DNA of 64,000 nucleotides from Tubiluchus corallicola (GCA_030141605.1 JAQGDQ010000350.1:104098-168097); one strand, 5' to 3'. Counted from the first letter of the stretch, positions 25,311 to 38,700 are shown. Numbers and translations: made by a program. Notes: generated by a model from the sequence alone, not told the origin.

Positions 25311-25769
25311 CATCAATGTGTCACATAAAATGACGTGATAATAATGTAAAAACTGCCATCCAGGTGTCAAATAAAGGGATAATCGTAATGCGAGTCACTA
25401 TTGATGTCACATGAAAAACTGACATCATGGTGATAGATACATTAAAAAAAAGAAACTGAAAATGTTAAAGAAGTGACTTGATGAAAGTCCAAGTTCTAGT
25501 GGTGGAAACTGCTATTAATGTACCACATAAAGTCACATGACAATGATGAACGTAAACAATACTAAAAGTAGAATATTTCAAGAAATACCAAGGCATCGGA
25601 GCAAAACTCCTGTCATGACCAATGGAAAAATGCACCTTACTGAAAATTGCACATTCTAGTTGAACGTAAGAATCAGCATTGAAACAGTGACAACAATTAA
25701 TGGTACAGAAAACAGCATCCAATAAAAGCTTACATCGAAATAATTATCATTGAAGCTGCAACAATTCTG

Positions 25770-27090
25770 GTACAGAAAACAGCATCCAATGAAAGATTGC
25801 GTGATCAAAATTCTCTGGATAAAATTGAACATAATCATCATTGAACTGTACCAACAATTATGGTACAAAAATCTGCATCCAATTGAAGATTGCGTGATCA
25901 AAATTCTCTGGATAAAACTGAACATAATCATCATTGAACTGTACCAACAATTATGGTACAAAAATCTGCATCCAATTAAAGATTGCGTGATCTACATTCT
26001 CTGGATAAAATTGAACATAATCATCATTGAACTGCGCCAACAATTATGGTACAAAAATCTGCATCCAATAAAAGATAGCGTGATCAAAATTCTCTGGATA
26101 AAATTGAACATAATTATCATTGAACTGTACCAACAATTATGGTACAAAAATCTGCATCCAATTAAAGATTGCGTGATCTACATTCTCTGGATAAAATTGA
26201 ACATAATTATCATTGAACTGTACCAACAATTATGGTACAAAAATCTGCATCCAATAAAAGATAGCGTGATCAAAATTCTCTGGATAAAATTGAACATAAT
26301 CATCATTGAACTGTACCAACAATTATGGTACAAAAATCTGCATCCAATTAAAGATTGCGTGATCTACATTCTCTGGATAAAATTGAACATAATCATCATT
26401 GAACTGCGCCAACAATTATGGTACAAAAATCTCCATCCAATAAAAGATTGCGTGATCAAAATTCTCTGGATAAAATTGAACATAATTATCATTGAACTGT
26501 ACCAACAATTGTGGTACAAAAATCTGCATCCAATTGAAGATTGCGTGATCAAAATTCTCTGGATAAAATCGAACATAATCGTCATTGAACTGTACCAACA
26601 ATTATGGTACAAAAATCTGCATCCAATTGAAGATTGCGTGATCAAAATTCTCTGGATAAAATCGAACATAATCATCATTGAACTGTACCAACAATTATGG
26701 TACAGAAAACAGCAACCAATAAAAGATTGCGTGATCAAAATTGCCTTGATAAAATTGAAAGTAATTATCATTGAAACTGTACCAACAATTATAGCAGAGA
26801 AAAAAGCTCCGTTAAAGATTGCCTGATCAAAATTGCCTTGATCAAATTGAAAGTAGTTGGCATTGAAACTGTACCAACAATTATAACAGAGAAAAAAACC
26901 TCCGTTAAAGATTGCCTGATCAAAATTGCCTTGATCAAATTGAAAGTAGTTGGCATTGAAGCTTTGTTGTCGTGGGCAAAATTGAAAGTATTCATCACTG
27001 AACTTATAGAAACAATTATAACACAGAAAAAAGTTACATTGTATGATGAAAATTGCATTGATCAAGTTGAACATGACCAACACTGAAGCT
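25770..27090. repeat. 93-bp minisatellite, about eleven clear copies plus decayed units
   Basis: The unit is 31 codons long, marked by 'ttgaactgtaccaacaatta' at 25841, 25934 and so on. Because the period is divisible by three, both strands stay open for hundreds of codons (plus strand 25750-26826). Copies vary at synonymous and non-synonymous sites alike. From about 26790 rightward the units diverge. I treat it as a satellite, not a gene. Confidence 0.85.
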
Positions 27091-27119
27091 GTACAAGCAG
27101 TTAACTTCAACTGGCTTTG

Positions 27120-28470
27120 CTAGATTTAGTCTACTACAAAAAGACAAGTTTAGGGATATTTCAGCATTCGACTGCAAAGTTATGTTATTGTAGAGGGACT
27201 GAAACTCAACTCATTAGGACTAATCATCGAAGAATAGACTTTGGACCAGCAATGTTAACTGTGTTTTTGAAATGGTCACCCGTTAGTTTACTGTCGGGTC
27301 TCTGCTCTACTTAACTTCGATTGCTAAGCTAAGCCCGCCATGTTTTGGCTAATGTAATTTTAGTAGTAGCCACTTATGCTTTTACTATCTTATCTTCGCT
27401 CCGTTTAATTTCAATTAGTAAGTAAAGTCAATCATATTCTAGGGTATGTGATTTTAGGAGTGGTCACTCATCCAACTACTTTCCAGTCTCAGCTCTGGTT
27501 AACTTTAATTGTGAAGGCTACTAATCTTGCCCTAAAGCTAAAATAATATTTTTAAACCGAACAAAAGGCCAATACCAGATGGCACAAGCATTCTGCTAAA
27601 CCTAGTTAGTCCTCCAAAGACTGCCATAAAAGCCCACATACCCACAGCCTAAAAAATTTATAAATGTAATGTTTTACAAAAATAACGTATTAAGGTATAT
27701 GCCAATGGCCTGCAATTAACAATGTTAGGTTGGGAGGTGAATTGGGGTTTGCGAAATTGGTAAGGTAATGAGAAAAAGTGAGCAATGTGACAATGCTTTT
27801 GAGCAAAGATTTACATGATCTGAATAATAATTTAAAATCGTTGTACAGTTCTTTAAACTGCACAATTTTTAATATGCTTCCCTCAAGTAACTACAGTATA
27901 TGTTAGTAGAAAGAAAACTGTCAGTCGTTAATGCCTAGGACTTGTCTGTCTTTAGTGAAAGTTTGTTCTGCTATACAGTAGCGATATGCACTGTACATGT
28001 ACATACTTCTATACACGCGCGCTATGTATAAAAGTACAAATTTTATGTACAGAATGCATACGTCTTACGGTATCACAGAGCTCAATGTCAGAACTTACTG
28101 TACTTATGGGAAGCATTTTGGTAAACAAAATCGCGAATCGTGGTAAAAAAATTCCTGGTTAGAAGCTTTTAAGTACAGCGTGGAGTCTCGTTTAGTAAAT
28201 TTTATAAAATGTTTCTTTTAAAGGCAACACGTAAAAGGAAATCAAGGAACTGCAGGCCCTTGTCAAGCAAAGGAAAGATTGGCCAGGAGGAGACTGCAGG
28301 CTGCCCATCCCATCCCACTACTTACACAAACCAACCTAGTTCCCCCTCAATTTACTCAGTATTAATACTGATATACAACTAGTAAGCAGTAAACGTATTT
28401 ATATACAATGGACTTTCAATATACTAGGAAGAATAAAAGACTCCCTTTATAACATACTTCGTGGGGATGA
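27120..28470. other. Intergenic, no gene seen
   Basis: Spacer between the minisatellite cluster and the next repeat block, without recognisable gene or element. Confidence 0.45.
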
Positions 28471-28479
28471 CTGTTTTTC

Positions 28480-29435
28480 ATTTCACACAGTGTGGAGGAC
28501 ATGGCTTTCTCCTAAAGAATGACAGATTTTCATTTCACAAACTGAGGGGATGGGAGGACATGGCTTTTTTCTTAAGCATGACACACTTTCATTTCACAGA
28601 GTAACAAACGATAACAACTTCAACATATCATTAGTTCCCAAGACAGCTATATTGAGGTTTTCAGGCAGCAGTATTTCATTTACTTTATCAAAGAAAAAAG
28701 TGTTCAACAGACTCACTCGAAATCCACAATTACAATTCAGCAATAATGGTGACCGTTATCTTTACATAAAAGGTCACAGTTTAGCTGAGAAAATGCGATT
28801 CTCATGCACTGAAATTGGAGGTTTACCAAATGAAAAATGCTTCTTACACAATGAAAAACTTAAATGAGTTTTAAGCTCTTGTTTGAATTCTGAACAGGAT
28901 GTAATTTCACAAATGTTTTGTGGTAAGTTGTACCACACATTAGTTGTCCACATGAAAAAGATATTTTACAGCTTACATAACAGTAGTTAAAATTTCTGCA
29001 TTTTTAGTACCACTGCACATGTAATACGGGGTAACTTCTTCTACCTTTGGCACCAGTATTGCACTTAAGCAGTGTGGCAATAAGTCAATGATTATTTTGA
29101 AAAAAAGACATACTAATGCAAGCGCGTCACTAATTTAGCGAAACCGCTATCAGACAAGATGCCTGCAGGGAAGATGGAAATGTAGCACTGGAACAAATTC
29201 TAGTAGCAGATAGCTGAATATTTTCTAATAAACGTAAATTATCTTCACTGCATACTGATCACACAACGTTGCCATATTCAATAGCTGGCAGAATAGTCAT
29301 AATGAATAATCATTCGCACGTCGCTCTAGAACTGATATGGCTTTCTTTCTAAAGCACGAATGACTTCTCATTTCAGAGAGGGGATGGGAGGATATGGCTT
29401 TCTTTTAAAGCACGTCAGACTTCCATTTTACGTGG
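28480..29435. repeat. Dispersed short repeat 'gatgggaggacatggctttc'
   Basis: Two units at about 28490-28600 and two at 29335-29435 share the phrase and a following 'catttcac' or 'catttcag' motif. The sequence between them is unremarkable. An open frame at 28550-28867 begins inside this repeat and resembles no family. Confidence 0.6.
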
Positions 29436-29597
29436 TAGAGGAAGAAAGAAATTCTAGAATTTCTAACTGTAACTTCATTTTAATATTATTGTAATGAAAA
29501 CGATGCATTTTTTATACACCACCCGATATTAGATTCTATTTTGTATATACAGCATAGTACTTTCGTGCAAACTAAATTATTGCTTTTTATTTTTTAG

Positions 29598-30005
29598 CAC
29601 GTAGTTCCAGTGGAGCGAGCTGTTTATGAGGCGGGCTACTATCCACAGGTTTTCCATCCGCAGGAGCTGGAGTCATCGTCTGTCTCCTCTGTGGGTAGTA
29701 GTGACTCGGAGGATTCCGTTGCCAGGGGTATCGAGGCGTGGCAGCTCGATGTTCGTTTCAGGAGAGAGCACGGTTTTGCTCTTCCTGGATACCCCTGGCC
29801 ACCGTCGCCTGGCCGTCCCAGGCGGCGGTCGCATTCAGATGAGGTGGAAGAAGAGCGGGAGCGTGTCCGGCGTGTCCTTGAGGAGCGGGAACGCATTTTG
29901 TCGGACGCGTATGTCGATAGTGACCTGGATACATCGCATGATGTGAGTGATTATGAGAGATGGCGGTGGGAAGCAATCCATGGACAGCGGTGGTTCTCCG
30001 ACTGA
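29598..30005 (+). CDS. Terminal exon of the PTGEG/C2HC gene family, plus-strand copy (exon A)
   Basis: The frame opens exactly at an acceptor (TTTTTTAG|CACGTA, phase 0) and runs 135 codons to TGA at 30003. The peptide starts HVVPVERAVYEAGYYPQVF. It then has a serine/acidic stretch (SSSVSSVGSSDSEDS), a GFALPGYPWPPSPGRPRRR proline/arginine segment, and a charged helical region (EEERERVRRVLEERER). It ends RWFSD. It is almost identical to the minus-strand exon at 41002-40595, and the flanks match too. No function is known to me. The composition suggests an intracellular, possibly nuclear, C-terminal tail. I see no suitable upstream exon, so this copy may be silent. Confidence 0.5.
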   Translation, partial: HVVPVERAVYEAGYYPQVFHPQELESSSVSSVGSSDSEDSVARGIEAWQLDVRFRREHGFALPGYPWPPSPGRPRRRSHSDEVEEERERVRRVLEERERILSDAYVDSDLDTSHDVSDYERWRWEAIHGQRWFSD

Positions 30006-30258
30006 GGCGTTTTCGGTATGTCTCTTTTCTATACAATTAGTTTGACAGTAAGGCAGTGAACTATCAGAGTTGCTTTGGTTATGTCTGCTAGAACGGGGAG
30101 GTGAGTTCCCCCTTTTGCTCCTCTTCCGACCAATTGGGATAGTATGGCACATGTTTGCTTGGACTGTAAAGTGCAATGGTGTTATCATATGTTCTAATGG
30201 TTTGTATATACAGAAAAGTACTTTAGAGTAAACCAAATTATTGCTTTTTATTTTTTAG

Positions 30259-30630
30259 CACGTTGTTCCAATTTTACCAGTGGAGCGAGCTGTTTATGAG
30301 GCAGGCTGCTATCCACAGGTGTTCCATCCAGAGGACTTGCATTCATCATCTGTCTCCTCTGTGGGTAGCAGTGACTCGGAGTATTCTGTTGCCAGGGGTA
30401 TCGAGGCGTGGCAGCATGATGTTCATTTAAGGAGAGAGCACGGATTTGCTCTTCCTGGCTTCCCCTGGCCACCGTCGCCTGGCCGTCCCAGGCAGCGGAC
30501 ACACTCAGATGAGGTGGCAATTTTAGAGAGGAGAGCTTTTCCAACCGGCGAGGGCTGGCCGATTCCAATTCATCGGATGAGGCCTGCCAACTTCAGACTA
30601 CACCTGTATGCGAGAAGGCGTGTTGCATGA
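30259..30630 (+). pseudogene. Diverged exon A fused to a PTGEG exon (chimeric copy)
   Basis: It opens at an acceptor (TTTTTTAG|CACGTT). The first part copies exon A through GRPRQRTHSDEV, then switches abruptly to the exon B peptide (RAFPTGEGWPIPIHRM ... YARRRVA) and stops at 30628. The intron that normally separates the two modules is absent, and the module order is opposite to the minus-strand gene. The frame is open, but the arrangement looks like a rearranged duplicate rather than a working exon. Confidence 0.5.
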
Positions 30631-32340
30631 GTGGTTGCACCTGATGATGTAGGATAGACAATTACACTGTTCTGCTACTTTATTAAGACACAAGAAAAAT
30701 TTTACAGAGGAAATGGAAGTGGCCATTTTAGCGACTTTAGAGGCTTCAATTGGTTTACCCATTGCCATGGTGATGGAAACATCAACCAGAGATGTGCCAC
30801 TAACAGATCCACCTCTGCCTGTCCATGGCGTTATCAACAGCAGGATGGGAGAGAGTAGGTGGAAGCGTTACAGATTTTTTTGTAATTTTAACCAGACAAA
30901 AAGAAATTTTGTTTTTCTGGATTTCTCATTTAATGTGCAATTGTCAAAAGTGCACAGTTAGAACTGACTATCAACTCTTAAACATCAAAAGTCATTATTA
31001 GATATAAAATTGATACTTATTTAGACATTGTCTCTAAACATGTTAAATGGGCAAAAGTAAGCCTACTTCAAAAATACGCTGCTAGACATGATTAAAAAAC
31101 GGGGAAATTTAGTGCAAAAGATCTGGTAATAATCTTTGGTTTGTTAGAAATTACCGGCAGCTTTATGTAAATTACAAATGCTACTTGCCGCCAATGAACA
31201 GTGATGCACAACCGTTACACATAGTAGCTTGTTTATGCAGAAATAATAGATGTGCAAAAAATGGTTTCCCTCATTTTGAAATGACAGCATTTAAGAATAC
31301 CAAATAACAGGTATAGTAACAAATGACAAGTCATAGCAGGTCTTTTTAAATGAATCTCTTGATCATTTTATGTTATGCAAATTTGGGACGAAATCAGATA
31401 GGTATTAATTGATTATTACTTTAAATTGGTTTTACGTGCTTTAAGAAATCACGGTAAAAGAAGAGGAGTAATTGATTCAAGTGTTACGACAATTAGCCTT
31501 AAAAATTTCTAAATTATATCTTTATTTCTGCTGCTTTCACGTGACGAAACACCCAAATTTTATCAAGGAATGAAAGCGGACATTTTAAGGCTTTTAGAGA
31601 ATTCAACAACGCCTCTAACTGCTTTCACAAGTATTTTAGACCTTATTCAACAATTATTTAGACCATATGGGAGGCCATTTCAGATTCTTCGTGCACTACT
31701 ATCAAGTTTCCATGCTGCCCACTCACTTTTGTAAACTTTATTTCTGTGACTGAAAATGAAGCAATTTGTCAGACACAAACCAATTTTGAGACAGCAAATA
31801 TTTCAAGCGGCAGCAGAATTTATTCCCGCATTGTACTGATTAACACAGCGAGATTAACTTCGACACAACAAAAATCTCAGTCAATAGTTCTGCAAAAAAA
31901 CACGAAAAGTTAAATGATAATTATGCAGCTACTCAATGTAACATTTCTTTACCTAAAGACCACAACTCACGCAATAATTAACTAATCAAATTAATGTTGC
32001 AGAAAATCTTCTGGGTGTTGATCATTAAAATGGTAATGACCCATAATCAACAATAGCCAATAGACATACGACAGAACAACAAAAAAATAGAATAATCTGT
32101 ACGCATCAACATTGTCACGCACCCTTTGGCTGTGGGTATGAACTGAGTAAAATTTAGAGAATGGAAAGATTTTTCGACTGTCATTTGCAGCCAAAATTTA
32201 CAAGCACCTTGAGAGAACAACAGCTCTTAAGAGAAAAACTACAGTGGTGTGTGCGGACTGCTTCGCCATGCAACCTGTTACTGTAACCATTTAAAAACCA
32301 ACGGAAAATAATAATCGAATAGAGAATGTTTTTCGTGTTT

Positions 32341-32410
32341 CTAAAAGGGCAGTTCCGATTCGTCGGGTGAGGCCTGCTAACTTCAGACGGTTGCATGAGT
32401 GGTTGCTACT
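32341..32410 (+). pseudogene. Decayed PTGEG exon fragment
   Basis: Matches 30555-30640 ('gatgaggcctgcc' versus 'ggtgaggcctgct', then 'ttgcatgagtggttg') with a deletion that removes the reading frame. The flank continues to match ('actttattacgacacaagaa' versus 'actttattaagacacaagaa'). This shows a tandem duplication with spacing of about 1.8 kb. Confidence 0.55.
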
Positions 32411-32575
32411 GATCGGGTAGGATAATTCTACATTATTACTCTGTTCTGTTACTTTATTACGACACAAGAAAATTTTTACTGAGGAAATGGAAGTGGCCAT
32501 TTTAACGACTTTAGAGGCTTCAACGCCTCTAACTGCTGCTTTTGCGTGTTTGCTGAACAAGGATTTATTTTTCAG

Positions 32576-32840
32576 AGCTTGTCCAACCGGAGAGGGGCAG
32601 CCGGTCCCAGTTCGTTGGGTGCGGTCTGCCAATTTCGAACCGCACCCATGTGCAGGAAGGCGTGTGGTACACGCGGTTGCTGTTTTTTGTTTTTGTCTTT
32701 TAGGCAAAGATGCTCAAACTTTCAGGTCTGTTGCAGGCGTGGCGTGGCAACGTCATTGAGGGTTGGGCCAGGCACTATGTGATGGCAAACTATTCGTGTA
32801 ACAGTTGATGCTGGGCTTGTCTGGCCCTTCGTCTCACCTG
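32576..32840 (+). pseudogene. Rearranged PTGEG exon joined to a frameshifted C2HC exon
   Basis: After an acceptor (TATTTTTCAG at 32575) comes ACPTGEGQPVPVRW and a longer version of exon B. About 25 bases of pyrimidine-rich sequence lead to another acceptor (CTTTTAG at 32703), then a 137-bp version of the C2HC exon ending ACCTG|GTAAGC at 32840. The minus-strand C2HC exons are exactly 132 bp, so this one is frameshifted. The splice sites survive but the zinc-finger pattern is broken. Confidence 0.55.
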
Positions 32841-33597
32841 GTAAGCCGACTTTCTTTAAAATTTTAACCTGACAAAAAAGGAAATCTAATTTTTCCGGCA
32901 TTTTCATTTGATGTTCATTCGGTGTGTCTACTATAAAAATACGCTGCCAGACATGATTAAAAAATGGTTAAAACATTACCTCCTACTTAACAAGCGTTCT
33001 GCGAAAAAGCAACCAAAAGTTGAATGATAATTACGCAACTCGTCAATGTTGCATCCAATGTTGCACTGACTTAAAAACCACAACAATTAGATACCCAATT
33101 TAATGTTACAAAAAAGCTTCTGATTTTTGATCATATAAATGGCATAGACCCATAATTATATAATCATCAATACCCAATAGGGGCATACGACAGAACAACA
33201 AGTTCTTGTAAAAAAAAACTAGAATCATCTGTGTGCACAACGTTGTGAAGCAGCCTATTGCTGTAACTATGAACCAAATGAGATTTAGAGAATGGAAGAA
33301 TTTTTCCACTATCATCTACAGCCAAAATTTACAAGCACTTTGACAGAACAACGGCTCTTAGGACAAAAACCAGAATTATGTCTGTGGGACTGCTTCTCCA
33401 AAAAACTAAAACGTGTTTACAAATGAAAACGTTTCTCAACTGAAAAGAAATCTGCAAAAATCAACATTAAAACAAACTGTTCAAAGACACATGACAACAA
33501 CAACAATTACGACAACAGCTGATATTCACCAAACGAATTCACTTTACTGAAAATCTTGTGGTTTCTTTACAAAGAACATAGTTGTAGTGGGGATCCA

Positions 33598-33622
33598 GGA
33601 GATGATGATGATGATGATGATG
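33598..33622. repeat. GAT microsatellite
   Basis: A short run of (GAT)n within spacer. Confidence 0.8.
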
Positions 33623-35026
33623 GTGATTGTTATCATGAAAATACTGTAAAATAATATAATTCTTGTTGGAAAAACAATACACTTCTACATAGAAATGTCA
33701 ATGGTTCCTGTCAAGGAAGAAAAAAATGCGTTTCTGCATTCAATGAAGCATGACCAATTGTGAAAAATCTAGACAGAACATGCAAACTTGTTCGTTCACT
33801 ATTCACTCAATCAACCGAAAACCATTTAATACAATAGCCGATAAAGTGACGTGACGTCTATCGATTTTGACAGTTATTTTACCATAAATAGGTTAGTTAC
33901 TGTTACTGAAAGAAACGTTACTTGTCTTTTCCAGTAAATAGTAAAATTTAATGTGAGGTTTGCAATTGTATTGTCACATTTTTTCATTCTGTTTCTCATA
34001 TGCAAAAACTTTTTATCAAAAACAGTAAAATCCTTTTTCACATTGATTTTCTCTTGGTTCGTATTCAATGTTGTTATTTACCGCAAAGATGTGTTCTCCT
34101 GCATCGAGCAATGTCAAACTTTAGAAAACTCTTTGCTCTAAACTTCGTGCAGAATAACTATTGAATTTCTGCTGCTAAACCTACTAATTGAAATGACATT
34201 CTTTTCAGATGCTGCAATGGATTGGGGACCGTGGATGCTAGGCATACGGTACACAGGAGCATATAGCTTGTTCCTACAAGTACGAGGATAGAAGAGAGAG
34301 AGAAATTTTTGCTGACACTGAGCCTAAAAGACGACTGCAAGATCTTCACAGATATTCACAAATCCGTGTTCTAAATGTCATGCAAAATAACTACAGAATT
34401 TCAGCTGCCAAGTTATCGGAAGAGAGGTAATGTCAATTATTACTTATTTATTTATTTATTTATTATTGTTTTGTGATACAATGTTAGACCTACTATCCCG
34501 TGGTCAGCAAAATTAACTAACTAAACCATCGGTATAGGTCACACAGGACTACAGCTGCATGTCCGTGGATGTACGAGCATCAGAAAAGAGTAGAGACTCT
34601 AGCGCTTGACGGTCTCTAGAAGTTATCCTAAACAAGCCCAAGCCAGTATCAGTTAATCACCAAATTCACTCGATTAGAACTACACAATGAATCATAGGCG
34701 CTTGTTTACTGTTTTTACCATGTTCGAAAGCGCTAGGCAAGCTATGCAGTTGGCTAGGGCACCAAGTTTTAGAGGGGGTGCCAACTTTTAAAAATCTTTA
34801 GTTTCTAAGTTTAGCATAACTGAGAACATTTTTGAAAAATGGCTTAAGTACGCAACACTCATTAAACGAAACGAACTACTTGAATGATTTTCCTGTCAAA
34901 ATTCGTGATTCATTCATTTCAACAAATGACTTCGCACAGCTAAACGCTTTTTACTTTTACTCTCGTCTGGTTTTACATAATATTATGCCATTTCATTAAG
35001 AAACTACTGACGTGCTTTCGCCCAGT

Positions 35027-35155
35027 TTATACTGTATGAATACGAGATATTTATACTGTATGCATACAAGATATTTATACTGTATGCATACAAGATATTT
35101 ATACTGTATGCATACAAGATATTTATACTGTATGCATACAAGATATATAAGCATT
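35027..35155. repeat. 24-bp minisatellite, about five copies
   Basis: The unit 'atttatactgtatgcataca' plus four bases is repeated head to tail. Each unit contains the palindrome tgtatgcataca. Confidence 0.85.
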
Positions 35156-35769
35156 CTTCTATAAGCATATATAAAGACCTTCCGTTAATAAAAGACGACT
35201 TGCAATAAAATTCATCTAATTATGGCACATAAGCCTTTCAGAATCAAAGCCATCAAGAGCGGAGTAAACAAAGGTAAAACTCGGGTGAGTGGCGACGGTG
35301 AAAAACAAAAAGAAGAACTGCTAAAGGAAAAGACTTTGAAAAAGTTTCCAAAATTTTCTAATGAAAAGGTTCAACGAAAATCTGCCCGGAACCAGAAATT
35401 GCACAAATTTGTGATCGGGTCATAAATGAAATTTCAAATTCAATCGGTACACCTAGTTAGTACACTACAATAAATTTATAAAACCAAGAGGTCTCACGCA
35501 CATGTAATAGTCATAAAGTACCACTATACTTTATAATATTCAATATTTGGGTGTGGTGGGTGGTGGCTGCGGGAGAAGGGACAGAACGTTGAAAAGAGGG
35601 CACTAGAAATTATTTTGTCTTGTTGTTGCTATTGATCACATTACACAAAACTTTTCCATTAATATTTCTTCTTCAGACGACAGCATGCAAATGCTTCATG
35701 TGTTGTAAACTACACTGACCACCAAAGACCAATAACGTGCAAACATCTCACCTAGTGGTTTAGGGAGTA

Positions 35770-38700
35770 AGCAGTAACACAGTGATTATTTATTTATTGT
35801 TTGGATTATTTACATAACTGTAGTAATTATTTATTTATTGTTTGGATTATTTATATAACTGTCACCTCAATTGTCTCTTAGAACTCAAGAATGGAGCTAA
35901 GTCGTCAAACTTGAGCAGGTCACAGCAAGAGATGGAAGAAAAATTGTGGTTGGGTAGGTGGTGACATGGGGGGCAGTTTAAGGTCAAAGTTTACAACAAG
36001 TTAAGGACTACAAGTGGCTGGGCAAACAAAGGGATTCCCCTTACTGTACCAAGTGAGGAAGTGGCATTAGAGAAGCGGACGGGGACCTTGAGTGGGTGGA
36101 TTAAAGTCAAAGAAGATGAAAGTTCAAAAACTACTACAGAAAGGAGGTTAGAAAACTGCAAGGAGCATGGTGACAGACATTATGCAACTAATAACAAGAG
36201 ATAGATGAGTAACGAAGATGGGATATTCAGCGAGTTTGAATGTGTAGTTCACAGGTAAAGGTTAAAACAAAAGCACAACGGCAAAAAATTCGGCAAGGAA
36301 AGGTAGAGACGTTGCTGTACCAGGTGAAAAAGGAGTTTGATGAAGTAATCAATGACTCTAGATTTGTGGTTGAAGGAGAAAGGATGCTACGATTTAGAAA
36401 CAATTATAAAAAACAGTTGCATTAAAGCAGTAAGGAGGAGTTTTGTGCCCGAACTGATGCAACTCATGTGACTCAAGGTCAAAGGTCATAACAATTCCTA
36501 CGCGTAGGTGGTCTGAGGTGACAGGCTGGAAAACAATTACAAAGCAACGAGGAGTTGGGAAAGCAGAAGATTACAACGTATTGTACTCGTGGGGGGAGGG
36601 GGGACTTTATCTTTTGATTCAAAATGCAGTGACAACTAAAAATCTCTATAAAAGGACAGTTGACAGGACTACGGTCAGCTGACTTACCTATAATGACGAA
36701 GACAGTGATACGGATTGATAAAAAGTGCCTGCTTTCTTACAACAAAAACATAACTTGCAACTGATCATTAAATTATATCTGCTGCTAAAAAAGCTTTTCT
36801 CAATCTAATATCAAGTTTTTTGCTGTAATTTCAGTTAAATTATTGCAGTAAAAACAAGTTTTATTTCACCAACAAAGGGCAACATTCCAAGATGGTTTTG
36901 TAATATAATTGCCAGAGCTTTTCTTGACAATTTAGTTAAAACTTTAGTCATAACTTCTTCAACACACAACGCATCACGTGCTCAAGTTACCGCAGGAGTC
37001 TGTTAATTAATATAATCCTAATTAGTGCAGCTCTAACTGCAAGATATTCAAAGTTTTACAAAGTACAAGCTGCGTCTTACTGTTTTCTTATTCATCTCGT
37101 GAATTTCGGACGACTTTGTAAGGCTTTGAATAAAATAATCTACTCTTTAATTAATAATTAGCAAGCGGCTCTAACGTGGCAAGGAGAGTAGGACCTTTTA
37201 AATAATGTAAATCTCATAAAAATAACAAAAAATGTTGACTGTTGAGACCCCTACGCTCCTTACCAGCCGCCCTGTTACTAATACTAACTAAAACTAAAAC
37301 TAACTAGCAATAATTATTAGTAACTTTCACTAATTATTACTAACTATCACTAACTATTGCTAAAACTGCTGCAGCTTGAACATGTGGCACATCAGATTTT
37401 TTGTGACAGTTTTTGAATAATTTCCGAACATTTTTGAAATTAAAACAGTCTTGAAATTGCCCAAGTAAATGGATTTTCAACAAGTTTTGTTCTCAGAACT
37501 AGGAGCTCAGAAAATGTCTACACTACAGTAACTTAATGATTACGTTTTTCACCCAGAATGTGTTGCGTAAATTAGTGCAGCAGATGTAATTAGTAACCTA
37601 GCTAGCATTGGTCTACTGATTAATTGCAAGTGAAATTAGTATCGATACAGCAGCACACTACTGCACAACAGTTTAATCACAGGAGACCGTAAAACAAAAA
37701 GTAGACATAATAAATATTTGAGCTATTATAAAAAAATAAAAAACTGTAAATAACAGAAATGATATTTTAAATGAAATATCCAAGAAATTGAAAAAACACG
37801 ATGTTTTACAGTTTTTACTGTTGTGTAGGCTGTTGATGTTGATGTAGAAACAAACCGTTTACTGTTGATGTAGAAACAAAAAATTGAAAATGGCACGCAG
37901 TTGTAAGGTCTAATGTTTTACAGCTAGAAATTTGCACACGGTTGTAAGGTCTCCTGTTCTAGATTGAGAGGCAAAATGAATAATATTAGCACATGGATTG
38001 CCATGTTATTTGCTTTTTAGCAGTAATTCAGCACAACTGCCTTTTTATAGATGTTTTGAGTTACCACAGCTTTTGACAATTAGTCACCCTTCCTTCAGTA
38101 AAATACGTTGCAAGTCTTTGCTTTCCTAACTGCTGCTGGTTTTAGCAATTGCGGCAGCCCATGACTTCGAACCACCTACATTTTACAATTGTGTGGCTTC
38201 TGACCTTGAACCTCCCTCTAAATTACATCAGTTTGGACACCCTCAGCTCCTTGCATTTTTATAACTGTCTCTTATAATAGTTTTTAAGTCTTAACATTCT
38301 TTACCTAGAACAACCAATCAAAACTCACTGATTACAACACAAAACTCGTTCTCTGCCCAGTACAGCAAGTTCTCCAGCTTTGCTTGCCAAATTCATTGCA
38401 GGTGTGCAATTATTGCAACCTTTAACTGTGAACTACCCACTGAAACTCACAAAATACCCATCTTAGTTACTCGCCCATTTCGTATTATGAGTCGCATAAG
38501 GTTGGTCAGCAAGTTCCTTGTAGTTTTATAACTTCCTCGCTGCAGTAGTAGTGAACCTCCACCTTCGTTGACCTCAATCCACCCACTCAAGGTCACCGAA
38601 CACTTCTCCAATGTCACTTCCTCACTTGGTATAGTAAGAAGAATACCTCTGTGAGCCCACCCCCTTGCAGTCCTGAACTTCTTGCAAACTTTAACTTTAA

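Larger units (their letters stand above)
31990..33375. repeat. Direct duplication, copies about 31990-32260 and 33105-33375
   Basis: Both copies contain 'catacgacagaacaacaa', 'tttagagaatggaa' and 'gccaaaatttacaagcac'. They flank the rearranged exon cluster, so the plus-strand set grew by tandem duplication. Confidence 0.65.

Noticed and set aside
25750-26826. Long open frame of 358 codons with internal repeats
   Set aside because: It is produced by a 93-bp tandem repeat, is equally open on the reverse strand, and has no splice or start context.
28550-28867. 105-codon frame on the plus strand
   Set aside because: It begins inside a dispersed short repeat, resembles no family and lacks convincing splice sites.
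29626-29946. Alternative 106-codon frame over exon A
   Set aside because: It is a shadow of the frame that begins exactly at the acceptor; its arginine-rich composition is what a shifted frame of this exon gives.
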